A stretch of DNA of 64,000 bases from Aureimonas fodinaquatilis. GTDB lineage: Bacteria > Pseudomonadota > Alphaproteobacteria > Rhizobiales > Rhizobiaceae. This document shows positions 29,387 through 38,414 of this stretch, one piece after another. Under the pieces are notes generated by a model. It saw only the letters and a program-made list of their open reading frames with translations. It was not told the DNA's origin and did not search any database. The stretch covers positions 124,001 to 188,000 of the forward strand of contig NZ_VTWH01000002.1 in the NCBI RefSeq assembly GCF_008369445.1. The letters are read 5' to 3'. A program made the translations under genes and the position numbers. How positions within the stretch are numbered: the first letter of the stretch is position 1; each line of letters begins with the position of its first letter.

Positions 29387-30048
29387 CAGAGCTGCGGCAA
29401 TTGCCGTTAGAACTGCCGCACCGACCATCCTTTGATCGGGCGGATCTGATTGAAACGGATGCAAACCGCCTGGCCATTCATGCAGTGGACAGCTGGCCTC
29501 AGTGGCCGCATCCGGTACTGGCAATTGTGGGCCCGCCGGGCAGCGGCAAAACCCATCTGGCAGAGGCGTGGGCCGCGTCTTCCGGCGCGCAGCGGCCACA
29601 GCGTGGCAAGTCTTTTGATCTGACACCGGGTTTTGCCTGTGTGATTGATGATCTGGACCGGAAAAAGCCGCAAGAGGAAACATTGTTCGGCATTGTGAAT
29701 GCGGCGCGCATGGGGTTGGGCACGGTGCTGGTGACCTCACGCAAACCGCTTTCCAGTTTGCGCTTTCGCCTGCCGGATCTTCGCTCCCGCCTTCGGGCGG
29801 CAACCATTGTTTCTCTTCAGGCGCCGGATGATGCGCTTCTGGAAGGGGTCTTCGTCAAGCTGTTCTCGGACCGGCAGATAGAGGTTGACCCGCGCATGTT
29901 CGCGTTCATTCTTTCACGCATGGAACGGTCGGTGGTGGCGGCAGAGCAATTGGTGGATGCTCTGGACCGGGAAAGCCTGGCAACCGGGCGCAAGGTTACA
30001 CGTGCTATGGTTTCGCGACAGCTTTCTGTCCCAAGCATTTCCCGTTGA
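29383..30048 (+). CDS. hdaA: DnaA-related regulator of replication initiation
   Basis: The 221-residue protein has an AAA+ domain like DnaA domain III (P-loop GPPGSGKTH, residues 50-58; Walker B CVIDDLD) but no DnaA domain IV, as in Hda. Such proteins stimulate ATP hydrolysis by DnaA on the sliding clamp. The N-terminal QLPLELPHRPSF resembles the clamp-binding motif. The last four codons and the TGA stop (30034-30048, Ser-Ile-Ser-Arg-stop) come from a family A repeat. ppk follows, as usual in Rhizobiales. Confidence 0.9.
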   Translation: MTELRQLPLELPHRPSFDRADLIETDANRLAIHAVDSWPQWPHPVLAIVGPPGSGKTHLAEAWAASSGAQRPQRGKSFDLTPGFACVIDDLDRKKPQEETLFGIVNAARMGLGTVLVTSRKPLSSLRFRLPDLRSRLRAATIVSLQAPDDALLEGVFVKLFSDRQIEVDPRMFAFILSRMERSVVAAEQLVDALDRESLATGRKVTRAMVSRQLSVPSISR

Positions 30049-30177
30049 AGCGATGAGCTTCAACGATAGAACAATGCGACCAAGAAAAGACCAGCATTTC
30101 CCGTTGAAGCGATAAGCTTCAACGACAGGACGATGCGATAGAGAAGACCAGCATTTCCCGTTGAAGCGATGAGCGCC
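30034..30177. repeat. Palindromic repeat family A, tandem array overlapping the hdaA 3' end
   Basis: Units begin at 30034, 30093 and 30150 (period 57-59 bp). Each starts AGCATTTCCCGTTGAAGC, with the complementary arm GCTTCAACG and linker ACAATGCGACCAAGAAAAGA or similar in the first two. The third unit is cut short after GCGATGAGCG. It lies in the 291-bp hdaA-ppk gap. A partial family B-like half site (GCGGTTCAGGTGAT) follows near 30210. The remainder up to ppk shows nothing further. Confidence 0.9.
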
Positions 30178-30339
30178 TACTACAGGCCGTACAACGAAAT
30201 TGAAGTTTATGCGGTTCAGGTGATCGTCATAACGCTTGAAAGCCTGTAGAATTTATATTCGCAAAGCGTCACGAAACCGTCGTGGCTTTTGTCTATGCGC
30301 CCGGTACACTCTGCCATAAAATTGCGGGAGAAGATTCGC

Positions 30340-32766
30340 GTGGACGATATGCCGAAAAAAGTCACCCGTGCTGCAAAGCCCACCCAGTCACGTCAACCGC
30401 GCCAACCGCGCAGGAAGCTGCAACCCCCGGTTGAGCTGAAGAAAGTGGAAGAGGCTGCTGCAGCCATTGTGGACGGTCTTGTTGGAAACAGCGCGGCAAC
30501 CGCTGCGATGATTGCTGCCCGCGGTGACACTGATGGCGTTGCTTCCCGAATTCCCGATTTGCCACTTATGGAGGCAATCGGTGTGGTTCAGGCTACTGCC
30601 CGTCCGGTTGAGCCGGAAATTGTGCTGGAAGAGCTTCCAGCCGACCGCTTTATCAACCGCGAAATTTCCTGGCTTCAGTTCAATCGGCGGGTGCTTGAGG
30701 AAGCACGCAACATCAATCATCCGCTGCTGGAGCGTCTGCGCTTTTTGTCCATCTCGGCCGGCAATCTGGACGAATTTTTCATGGTGCGCGTGGCCGGGCT
30801 GGCAGGGCAGGTTCGTGAAAAAATTCCGGTGCGCAGTGCTGACGGGCTTTTGCCGCAGGAACAACTGGACCGTGTGCTGGACGAAGTGGAATTGCTGCAG
30901 GCCGACCAGCAGACAACTCTGGCCGAACTGACAAAAGAGCTGCGTAAGGAAAAGATCAACATCATCGGCGCAGATCAGTTGAAAAAGGCTGATCGTGACT
31001 GGTTGGAAGATCATTTTGATCAAACGATTTTTCCGGTGCTGACACCGCTTTCGATTGACCCGGCGCATCCATTCCCATTCATTCCCAATCTCGGCTTCTC
31101 CATGGCGCTTTCGCTGGTGCGCGAACGCGACTCCCACCGTATGAACGCTTTGTTGCGCCTGCCGGTGGCTCTGCAGCGCTTTGTCGAAATGCCGCCCTCG
31201 GAAAGCGGCGAGTTTCGCTTTGTGCCGCTGGAAACTGTTGTTGCCGCCTTTATCGGACGTCTGTTTCCCGGCTATCGCGTGCGCGGGCAGGGCACATTCC
31301 GCATCATTCGCGATTCCGATATCGAGGTGGAAGAAGAGGCGGAAGATCTGGTTCGCCTGTTCGAGACGGCGCTGAAACGGCGGCGGCGCGGCTCTGTTAT
31401 CCGCATTGAATTCGACCCGATCATGCCGGAAAGCCTGCGCAATTTCGTGGCCACCGAACTGGGCGTTGCGGAAAACCGGGTGTCGATCATGGAAGGCATT
31501 CTGGCGCTGGATTCCGTGTCGCAGATTGTCAGAACCCCGCGCGAGGATTTGAAATTCGAACCCTATATACCGCGTTTTCCGGAGCGGATCCGCGAGCATA
31601 ATGGCGATTGCTTTGCCGCTATCCGGGAAAAGGATATCGTGGTTCACCACCCGTATGAATCCTTTGACGTGGTGGTGCAGTTTCTGCGGCAGGCCGCCTC
31701 TGATCCCAATGTTGTTGCCATCAAGCAGACGCTTTACCGCACCTCCAATGACTCGCCCATTGTGCGCGCGCTGATAGACGCGGCGGAAGCCGGAAAATCA
31801 GTCACCGCATTGGTTGAACTCAAGGCTCGTTTTGACGAGGAGGCCAACATCAAGTGGGCTCGTGATCTTGAGCGCGCCGGCGTGCAGGTGGTTTTCGGTT
31901 TTATCGAAAAGAAAACCCATTCCAAGCTTTCGCTGGTGGTGCGGCGCGAAGAAGGCCGGATCACATCCTTTGTTCATATGGGCACAGGCAATTATCACCC
32001 GATAACGGCCAGAATTTACACCGATCTTTCCTATTTCACGGCAGATCCGGACATTGCGCATGATGTGTCGATGATCTTCAACTACATCACCGGCTATGCC
32101 GAGCCAAATGAGCTGCGCAAGCTGGCGGTTTCACCGCTGACATTGCGCAAACGCATTTTGCAGCACATTGAGGAAGAGGTGGAGCATCAGCGGACTGGTC
32201 GTGGCGGCCAGATCTGGATGAAGATGAATTCCCTCGTCGATCCACAGATTATTGATGCCCTGTATCGCGCCAGTCAGGCCGGTGTGGAAATCGATCTTGT
32301 CGTCCGCGGAATCTGCTGCTTGCGCCCGCGCGTGCCGGGGCTTTCAGACAATATCCGTGTGAAATCCATTGTCGGCCGTTTTCTGGAACACAGCCGGATT
32401 TTCTGTTTTGGCAACGGTCAAGGGTTGCCATCGGAAAAGGCTCTCGTCTACATGAGTTCGGCAGACCTGATGCCACGCAATCTGGACCGGCGAGTGGAAA
32501 CCATGATCCCGATCACGACGCCGACCGTGCACAGTCAGGTTCTTTCGCAAATCATGCTGGGCAATATTCTGGACAATCAGCAGAGCTGGTCGGTGCTGTC
32601 GGATGGCACATCCCGGCGGATTGAACCATCAGGCAGTGAGCCACCGTTCAACGCCCAGCGATATTTCATGACCAATCCGAGTCTGTCGGGCCGCGGCAAG
32701 GCATTGAAGTCAAATGCGCCCAGACTCATAGCAAGGCAACGCGCGGAGCACTCCCGTTTCGATTGA
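30340..32766 (+). CDS. ppk: Polyphosphate kinase 1
   Basis: The 808-residue enzyme reversibly transfers gamma-phosphate of ATP to polyphosphate. After a low-complexity basic N-terminus come the family blocks [32 protein letters not shown] with IKQTLYRTS, and [22 protein letters not shown], which carries phosphorylated-histidine region residues. The GTG at 30340 is chosen because GGGAGAAG (30326-30333) lies 6 bases upstream; ATGs at 30295 and 30349 are alternatives. ppx follows directly. Confidence 0.95.
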   Translation: MDDMPKKVTRAAKPTQSRQPRQPRRKLQPPVELKKVEEAAAAIVDGLVGNSAATAAMIAARGDTDGVASRIPDLPLMEAIGVVQATARPVEPEIVLEELPADRFINREISWLQFNRRVLEEARNINHPLLERLRFLSISAGNLDEFFMVRVAGLAGQVREKIPVRSADGLLPQEQLDRVLDEVELLQADQQTTLAELTKELRKEKINIIGADQLKKADRDWLEDHFDQTIFPVLTPLSIDPAHPFPFIPNLGFSMALSLVRERDSHRMNALLRLPVALQRFVEMPPSESGEFRFVPLETVVAAFIGRLFPGYRVRGQGTFRIIRDSDIEVEEEAEDLVRLFETALKRRRRGSVIRIEFDPIMPESLRNFVATELGVAENRVSIMEGILALDSVSQIVRTPREDLKFEPYIPRFPERIREHNGDCFAAIREKDIVVHHPYESFDVVVQFLRQAASDPNVVAIKQTLYRTSNDSPIVRALIDAAEAGKSVTALVELKARFDEEANIKWARDLERAGVQVVFGFIEKKTHSKLSLVVRREEGRITSFVHMGTGNYHPITARIYTDLSYFTADPDIAHDVSMIFNYITGYAEPNELRKLAVSPLTLRKRILQHIEEEVEHQRTGRGGQIWMKMNSLVDPQIIDALYRASQAGVEIDLVVRGICCLRPRVPGLSDNIRVKSIVGRFLEHSRIFCFGNGQGLPSEKALVYMSSADLMPRNLDRRVETMIPITTPTVHSQVLSQIMLGNILDNQQSWSVLSDGTSRRIEPSGSEPPFNAQRYFMTNPSLSGRGKALKSNAPRLIARQRAEHSRFD

Positions 32767-32803
32767 TCTAACAGGACAAGGTCGCATTCCCGGGCGTTCG
32801 CCC

Positions 32804-34273
32804 GTGGCTGTGGTCGACATTGGTTCAAACTCCATTCGCCTTGTCATGTACGAGGGGAACAGCCGCGCACCCACGCAGCTTTTCAACGAAAAAGTATTGA
32901 GCGGTTTGGGCAAGGGGTTGGCCCGAACCGGCAAGCTTGAAGACAAGGCAGTGGAAAGCGCATTGGCGGCGTTGACGCGGTTTGCCGCGTTGACCAGGCA
33001 GGCCGGGTGCGAAACCGTTTATCCCATTGCCACCGCGGCTGCGCGGGAGGCCTCGAACGGGCCGGAGTTCATTCAGGCAGCAGAAAAGGCCATTGGCCGG
33101 CCCATCATCATACTGTCTGGTGCGGATGAAGCGCGCTTTGCGGCAGAAGGCGTTCTGGCGGGCTTTTATGCGCCGGACGGAATAGTGGGCGACCTTGGCG
33201 GCGGCAGCCTTGAGCTGGTGGAAGTGGCCAATGGCAGCATTGGCACCGGTGTGACATTGCCGCTGGGCGGTCTGCGCCTGCGGGATATGGCTTCTGAAGA
33301 CCTTGGCAAGGCGCGTGAGATTGCGGATGAGCATATAGCGTCGAGCAAGTTCGCCGAAATATCGCCCGGACGCACATTTTACGCCGTTGGCGGAACCTGG
33401 CGCAATTTAGCCCGCCTGCACATGGAACAGGTGGGCTACCCCCTGCATATCATGCATGGTTACCGCATAACGCCGGAAGAAATTGCCGATTTCCTGGCGC
33501 TAGTGGTGCGAACGGATCCGGAAAAGCTGACTGGCATCAATGTGGTTTCCCGCAGCCGCCGCCCTCTGCTGGCATATGGTGCGGTGACAATGCAGACGAT
33601 TATTGATCTTTTGCAGCCAGCCGACATCATCATATCCGCCTATGGCGTGCGGGAAGGCTATCTGCACTCGTTGCTGCCGGAAGAGGAAGTGGCAAAGGAT
33701 GCGTTGATGGAGACAGCGCGGGAGCTGTCTTTTCTGCGGTCGCGCTCGCCTCTTCACAATGAAGAATTGCTCCGCTTTGCCGACGAGACCTTTAACATTC
33801 TTGGCATTGATGAAACGGCTGAGGAAGAGAGACTGCGCCACGCTGCCAGCCTGATGGCGGATGTGAGCTGGCGCGCCCATCCGGACTATCGTGGCAGCCA
33901 GGGTCTTTCATTCACCGTGCACACCGCCATTCCGGCGCTGGATCACGATGGACGAACATTTCTCGGCCTGTGCAATTACTTTCGATATGAAGGCTCTTTC
34001 GACCAGACATTTCTGCCCGATCCGGCGCGGATGATGTCGGCAAGGCTTCTGGAGCGCGCGCGCATTCTTGGCTCGCTGTTCCGCGTCGTGTTTCCTCTCA
34101 CCGCCGCCATGCCGGGTGTACTGCCACGCCTGAAGTGGATTCAGGATCCACGCGGCGGCTTCACGTTGATGGTGCCGCAGGACCTGGGCGATCTGGCGGG
34201 AGATCGGCCAAGAGCCAGGTTTGCACAGTTTTCCAAGGTGGTGGAACGCACGTTGCGACTTGAGGTCAGTTGA
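32804..34273 (+). CDS. ppx: Exopolyphosphatase (Ppx/GppA family)
   Basis: The 489-residue protein removes terminal phosphates from polyphosphate. The ASKHA-type phosphate-binding block is VVDIGSNSIRLVMYEG, followed by IVGDLGGGSLELVEV. The C-terminus has the HD-like helical domain. The GTG at 32804 is the first conventional start, but no ribosome-binding site precedes it. The upstream in-frame sequence (GQGRIPGRSPVA) looks like the short N-terminal extension of rhizobial Ppx, so the true start may be an unusual codon near 32762. ppk-ppx pairing is typical. Confidence 0.93.
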   Translation: MAVVDIGSNSIRLVMYEGNSRAPTQLFNEKVLSGLGKGLARTGKLEDKAVESALAALTRFAALTRQAGCETVYPIATAAAREASNGPEFIQAAEKAIGRPIIILSGADEARFAAEGVLAGFYAPDGIVGDLGGGSLELVEVANGSIGTGVTLPLGGLRLRDMASEDLGKAREIADEHIASSKFAEISPGRTFYAVGGTWRNLARLHMEQVGYPLHIMHGYRITPEEIADFLALVVRTDPEKLTGINVVSRSRRPLLAYGAVTMQTIIDLLQPADIIISAYGVREGYLHSLLPEEEVAKDALMETARELSFLRSRSPLHNEELLRFADETFNILGIDETAEEERLRHAASLMADVSWRAHPDYRGSQGLSFTVHTAIPALDHDGRTFLGLCNYFRYEGSFDQTFLPDPARMMSARLLERARILGSLFRVVFPLTAAMPGVLPRLKWIQDPRGGFTLMVPQDLGDLAGDRPRARFAQFSKVVERTLRLEVS

Positions 34274-34274
34274 A

Positions 34275-34304
34275 AAGCGTTCCGGCGATTATGCCGGAAC
34301 GCTT
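34275..34304. terminator. Convergent hairpin between ppx and the RTX gene
   Basis: Perfect 12-base arms AAGCGTTCCGGC (34275-34286) and GCCGGAACGCTT (34293-34304) enclose a 6-base loop. It lies 1 base past the ppx stop and 10 bases past the RTX stop on the other strand, so it can end both transcripts. Its arms do not match repeat families A or B beyond AGCG. Confidence 0.75.
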
Positions 34305-34314
34305 CTGCACACTG

Positions 34315-37300
34315 TCAGGCTGCGGCAGGCATGGAAATCCAGGCCTGATCCCAGATCGGCTTCATATATTCGCTGTAGCCGTAAGGGTCCATGGATGCAT
34401 CGACCGCCGACGCCATGGCCGTTGTCAGCAATTCAACGGAAGTTCCGACAAGGGCCTTACCGGCCTGATCGGCAAAAGCAACCTTGTCCGCATTGGTGCC
34501 AGCAAAATAATCGACAATCAAAACCCCGGACGTTCCCATATATTCGGATTTGTCCACGAGATGCATCGTCTGCTCACGCCGTATCAGCAGGTTGTTGTCC
34601 TGCCTGACAAAATAGAGATTTCGATAATCGATACCGGTGAAGATGAACAGACTGTCTGTCAGGTTGCCACCATCTTCCGCCTGCACGACATCGTGCCCGA
34701 ATGCACCATCGAAGAACATGGTGTCACCCCCGCGCGCGAAAATGTAGTCGTCTCCTTCGCCGCCATCAATAATGTCGGAGCCAGCGCCGCCCAGCAAATC
34801 GTCGCGGCCTTGACCTCCAAACAGCATATCCTTGCCCGAACCGCCCGTCAGCGTGTCATTGCCACCTCGGCCAATCAGCCTGTTGTCGCCTGTGTTGCCG
34901 GTCAGAATGTCGTCTTGCTCCGAACCCTCCACCCATTCGATGCTGCGCACAGTGTCTTTGGAGGGTGTTTTCCCACCAAGCAAATCAGCAGTTCTGCGCT
35001 CTAGGTTGATGTCGACGCCTTTGGTTGAAAACCGCATGGACAGCGTGTCGCGACCGGCACCGCCATCAAACAGATCGTACAGAGTGGCATCCGTCGCAAC
35101 AAGAATGTCGTCGCCATCCTCTCCATACAGTTCGTTGGGCGCGTTCTTGTCGCGGCCATCATCAAACAGAATGTCGTTGCCGCTACCGCCCAGCAAGGTA
35201 TCGCTGCCTTCGCCGCCGCTCAACACATCATGCCCCAAGCCGCCGCGCAGTTTGTCCCGGCCTGCGCCGCCAATCAACACGCTGGCGCCAGACCCCGCCT
35301 GAATCGTGTCATCGCCGTCCATGCCATAGAGCGCATCCTCGCCGTCACCGCCGGAGATGGTATCGTGGCCATCGCCGCCCCAGATTGTGTCGTTGCCCAA
35401 TCCGCCACGGAGCACGTCGCTGCCCGCGCCGCCAAATATCTGATCATTGCCGGCGCCTCCATCGATTGTGTCGCTGCCAAAGCCGCCATCAATCGTGTCA
35501 TTGCCGTCTTCACCGCTCAGAACGTCGTTGTAAACCACGCCGGCTCCAGCCTGTAAGATACGACCGCTGGCATCTTTGCCTGACGCTTCATCGCCAAACA
35601 CGACGTCGTCTCCAGCTCCGGCGCGTATTGTGTCATTGCCGTCGCCGCCTATCAGCGTGTCGCCAGTGTGCACAGGTGCATGAGGCTTTTTAGGATCAAC
35701 GGGTGCGGGCCTGGAATCGTCTCCCGTGTCAACCAGCACGTCATTGCCAGCATCACCAAAGATCAGATCATAGCCTTGGCCACCGTCAATACGGTCATCT
35801 CCCGTGCCGCCGAGAAGTTGATCATTCCCGTTGTTCCCGGCCAGAATGTCATCACCGCCATCGCCAAACAGAGTTTCATCGAAATTCGAACCGGACATGC
35901 TGTCCCAGTGCGATGTGCCGTAAATCCATTCAACAAGATGAAGGAGGTCCTGTTGCGAGTTTGAATAAACATCACGGACAGTCTCAATCGTGCGGGTGAT
36001 GACGACGCGTCTGGATTTACCTTCCTGAATTTCTGTTTCCATCAGTTTAACCTGATGGAAAGTGCCATAACCGCTCTTGTTGACCTGATATTCCTGCGCA
36101 AATCTGTTTGGGTCGAGAATGCCATTGACCCGCAGCCCGGGGGATTGTGCGGTGAATGAGCTCATAGCAAAGCGATAATCGACACCGTCAAAATTATCGC
36201 CACCGCTGGCAAACATTGCGCGTGCCCCGGCTATGACAATATCGTTGCCAGGGCCCATTTCCATTCGGAGGCCCCCGTCCACCCCGGACACCAGACCCTG
36301 GTCTTTCGAAACAGGTGCATAGGCGGCCGAAGATGCAAAGTTGCGAACATCAGCCGTTGTCGCACTTGCGCCATCGGTGATGACCATTCTGTGCGGAGTC
36401 TCCGGCAGTTTTGTGCCATAAATTGTTGTTTTACCTACGCTCGTCTCATACCGTTCCTTATCGGTGGTGACCATGACAGGTGTCAGGAACAGGAAATACT
36501 GTTCCGTGGCGCTGGACTCCAGATTGATGGCAATTCCGTCCAAGCCTCGACCGATCATACCATTTTCGTTGGGTGTGAGCTTCTGGCTGTCGTAAAAATA
36601 GTTGCGGTTGCTGTTCACGCCATTGGCAAAAGCGCCGCCCAGCAATGCCGAGACCATAGCCATATCGGTTCTCAGTTCTTGTCCGGTCACGGCAATGACC
36701 CGTTTGGATTCCACCTTGCTCGACATTTGACGCAGCAGCATCACATATTCATGCTGAACTTCTTTCTCGCGCGAGTCGAAGCCATCGCTCCAGAACAGGT
36801 TTATTGCCTTTTCTTTGGAGCTGCCGGTTTTGGGAAGGTATTCCTCAAGTATCAGGCGGCGCATACTGCTGCCGTTATCATCTCCCAGATGTGGAAATTC
36901 GCTGAACAGGGACGCGATCGGCATTGAACGCAGAATGAATTCGCGCTGCATGTTGCTGAAGTAGCTGGCCAGGGCCAGATCGCCCTGCCATTTCGTATCA
37001 CGATACTTCCAGGTCTGGGCAGCGGCCATTTCTCCAAACTGGGCTGCATAGTACAGTGTTTTCGGGTTGATGCCCGACAACATCGTTGCTGTGATCAATC
37101 CACCCGATGCCGGTGCAAATGCAACGAGAAGGCCAGCCATGATCTGCATTGCCAGGCCGGAACTTGCTGCAACAACATAGTCCGCAGACGCACCGTCATT
37201 GACGCCAGCATCAATGATATCCAGGATTTCCGCGCTGATGTTTGCAAGTCCGGCCAGACCATTCAGCGCAGCCATCTGGCTGCCAGAGACGGTTCCGAGG

Positions 37301-38223
37301 ACATCCATGCCTTTTTCAGAAAGATACACACCGCGTAAAATTTGCGTCGCGGTGCTGCTAATCCGAAGCCCATCACGCCAGGCTTCCAATGAATTTTGGC
37401 CGTCACTTTTTGTGTTCAGCAACTGGTAGGCCAGTTGAAGCCCGTTGATTCCTGCAATTCCAAATCCCGCAGTTGTCAGAGAAGCTCCGGACAGGCCGAA
37501 GCTCAGCCCATCCGTATCTGAATAAGTGAGCAAGCTATTGCCAATTACGTAACTTTCCAGAACAAACTGCAAAATCGACTGATATGACTTGATAAGATCT
37601 CCGCCATTTTCAGCAACAAAAAAGGGTTTCGTCTCCAGTATATTAGAAAATGACAGTAGTGATGTGATAATTTGCCTGTTTAAATCATTCGTCGCGTGAG
37701 CTTTTTTTTCTGCATTTGTGGAGTTTGAGACAATTTCGCCATTAAGAATACTGGAATACCTTCCGGAAACATTTAAACCCTCGGCAGGGCGTGAGAGTAA
37801 AATTTCCTGAAAAACCTGCTGCTCCCTCGCGGTGGCATACGCCAATGGCGAGTTGAACATTCGTGAGTTGTTCCACATGGCGTTGTATACGCCATCAAAG
37901 GTTTTTTGGATGTTTCTGTCAGAGTACAGAACTTCTATTGCAGGAGACTTCGGTGTGACCACGTTATGTGAAACGGGTGCTGCAACGACGCTCTCAACAA
38001 ACGTCTGGGTGTCAGAGGCTTTTCGCAGAATGGCATTTAGAAATGCCGGGTTCTGATGAACATTATCGGCCGGTATCTCGTTTTTTTGTCCGAAGAGTTT
38101 ACCCAGAAGCCCATCAAGCGTTTCCAATTCCTGACGGATCAGCTTGTATTCTTCGATGGACGCGGCAATCCGGCCAAGCAACTCAGAATCGTTGCCTTGG
38201 CCTTCAATTGTAGAATCTGTCAT
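34315..38223 (-). CDS. HlyA-type RTX protein (candidate pore-forming cytolysin), no secretion genes nearby
   Basis: The 1302-residue protein has a polar N-terminus, a hydrophobic region at about 225-400 (ASSGLAMQIMAGLLVAFAPA), a middle region at 490-780, about thirty glycine- and aspartate-rich calcium-binding nonapeptides at 785-1165 (GGAGNDQIF type), an RTX-associated region at 1170-1260 and a short C-terminal tail ending SMPAAA. Order and spacing match HlyA-like toxins. Gly-Lys pairs at 597-598 (TSVGKTT) and 735-736 (QEGKSRR) lie where HlyA carries acylated Lys564 and Lys690. No hlyC, hlyB, hlyD or tolC-like gene is in the window. The N-terminal third is more AT-rich than its neighbours. 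An adhesin or other RTX exoprotein is an alternative. Confidence 0.8.
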   Translation of the reverse strand: MTDSTIEGQGNDSELLGRIAASIEEYKLIRQELETLDGLLGKLFGQKNEIPADNVHQNPAFLNAILRKASDTQTFVESVVAAPVSHNVVTPKSPAIEVLYSDRNIQKTFDGVYNAMWNNSRMFNSPLAYATAREQQVFQEILLSRPAEGLNVSGRYSSILNGEIVSNSTNAEKKAHATNDLNRQIITSLLSFSNILETKPFFVAENGGDLIKSYQSILQFVLESYVIGNSLLTYSDTDGLSFGLSGASLTTAGFGIAGINGLQLAYQLLNTKSDGQNSLEAWRDGLRISSTATQILRGVYLSEKGMDVLGTVSGSQMAALNGLAGLANISAEILDIIDAGVNDGASADYVVAASSGLAMQIMAGLLVAFAPASGGLITATMLSGINPKTLYYAAQFGEMAAAQTWKYRDTKWQGDLALASYFSNMQREFILRSMPIASLFSEFPHLGDDNGSSMRRLILEEYLPKTGSSKEKAINLFWSDGFDSREKEVQHEYVMLLRQMSSKVESKRVIAVTGQELRTDMAMVSALLGGAFANGVNSNRNYFYDSQKLTPNENGMIGRGLDGIAINLESSATEQYFLFLTPVMVTTDKERYETSVGKTTIYGTKLPETPHRMVITDGASATTADVRNFASSAAYAPVSKDQGLVSGVDGGLRMEMGPGNDIVIAGARAMFASGGDNFDGVDYRFAMSSFTAQSPGLRVNGILDPNRFAQEYQVNKSGYGTFHQVKLMETEIQEGKSRRVVITRTIETVRDVYSNSQQDLLHLVEWIYGTSHWDSMSGSNFDETLFGDGGDDILAGNNGNDQLLGGTGDDRIDGGQGYDLIFGDAGNDVLVDTGDDSRPAPVDPKKPHAPVHTGDTLIGGDGNDTIRAGAGDDVVFGDEASGKDASGRILQAGAGVVYNDVLSGEDGNDTIDGGFGSDTIDGGAGNDQIFGGAGSDVLRGGLGNDTIWGGDGHDTISGGDGEDALYGMDGDDTIQAGSGASVLIGGAGRDKLRGGLGHDVLSGGEGSDTLLGGSGNDILFDDGRDKNAPNELYGEDGDDILVATDATLYDLFDGGAGRDTLSMRFSTKGVDINLERRTADLLGGKTPSKDTVRSIEWVEGSEQDDILTGNTGDNRLIGRGGNDTLTGGSGKDMLFGGQGRDDLLGGAGSDIIDGGEGDDYIFARGGDTMFFDGAFGHDVVQAEDGGNLTDSLFIFTGIDYRNLYFVRQDNNLLIRREQTMHLVDKSEYMGTSGVLIVDYFAGTNADKVAFADQAGKALVGTSVELLTTAMASAVDASMDPYGYSEYMKPIWDQAWISMPAAA

Positions 38224-38414
38224 TTAACTTTCCGACATACCGGGGAGGACGCGCCGGCTCATTCGGTGACGAAGTTTACTGACTTTATCACAAGAAATGC
38301 CGACGATTCCGGTCCGTATATCGATCCTGCCGTACAGCTACAACAATATTAAGATAAAATAGTGTGTAATTAAGTGTATTTCACCTATGCGTTGTTTTGC
38401 ATTGGAATGAATTA
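38224..38414. other. AT-rich intergenic region upstream of the RTX gene
   Basis: This 191-bp gap separates the probable apnL stop from the RTX start, both on the minus strand. It is AT-rich near 38338-38410 compared with the flanking genes. GGAAAG lies 4 bases before the RTX ATG. A possible promoter (TTGTAG, 17 bp, TATACG on the minus strand near 38312-38340) is weak. No gene or repeat is seen. Confidence 0.4.

Noticed and set aside
30388-31650. A 420-codon frame antisense to ppk
   Set aside because: It lies opposite conserved ppk motifs, has no ribosome-binding site and no recognisable domain.
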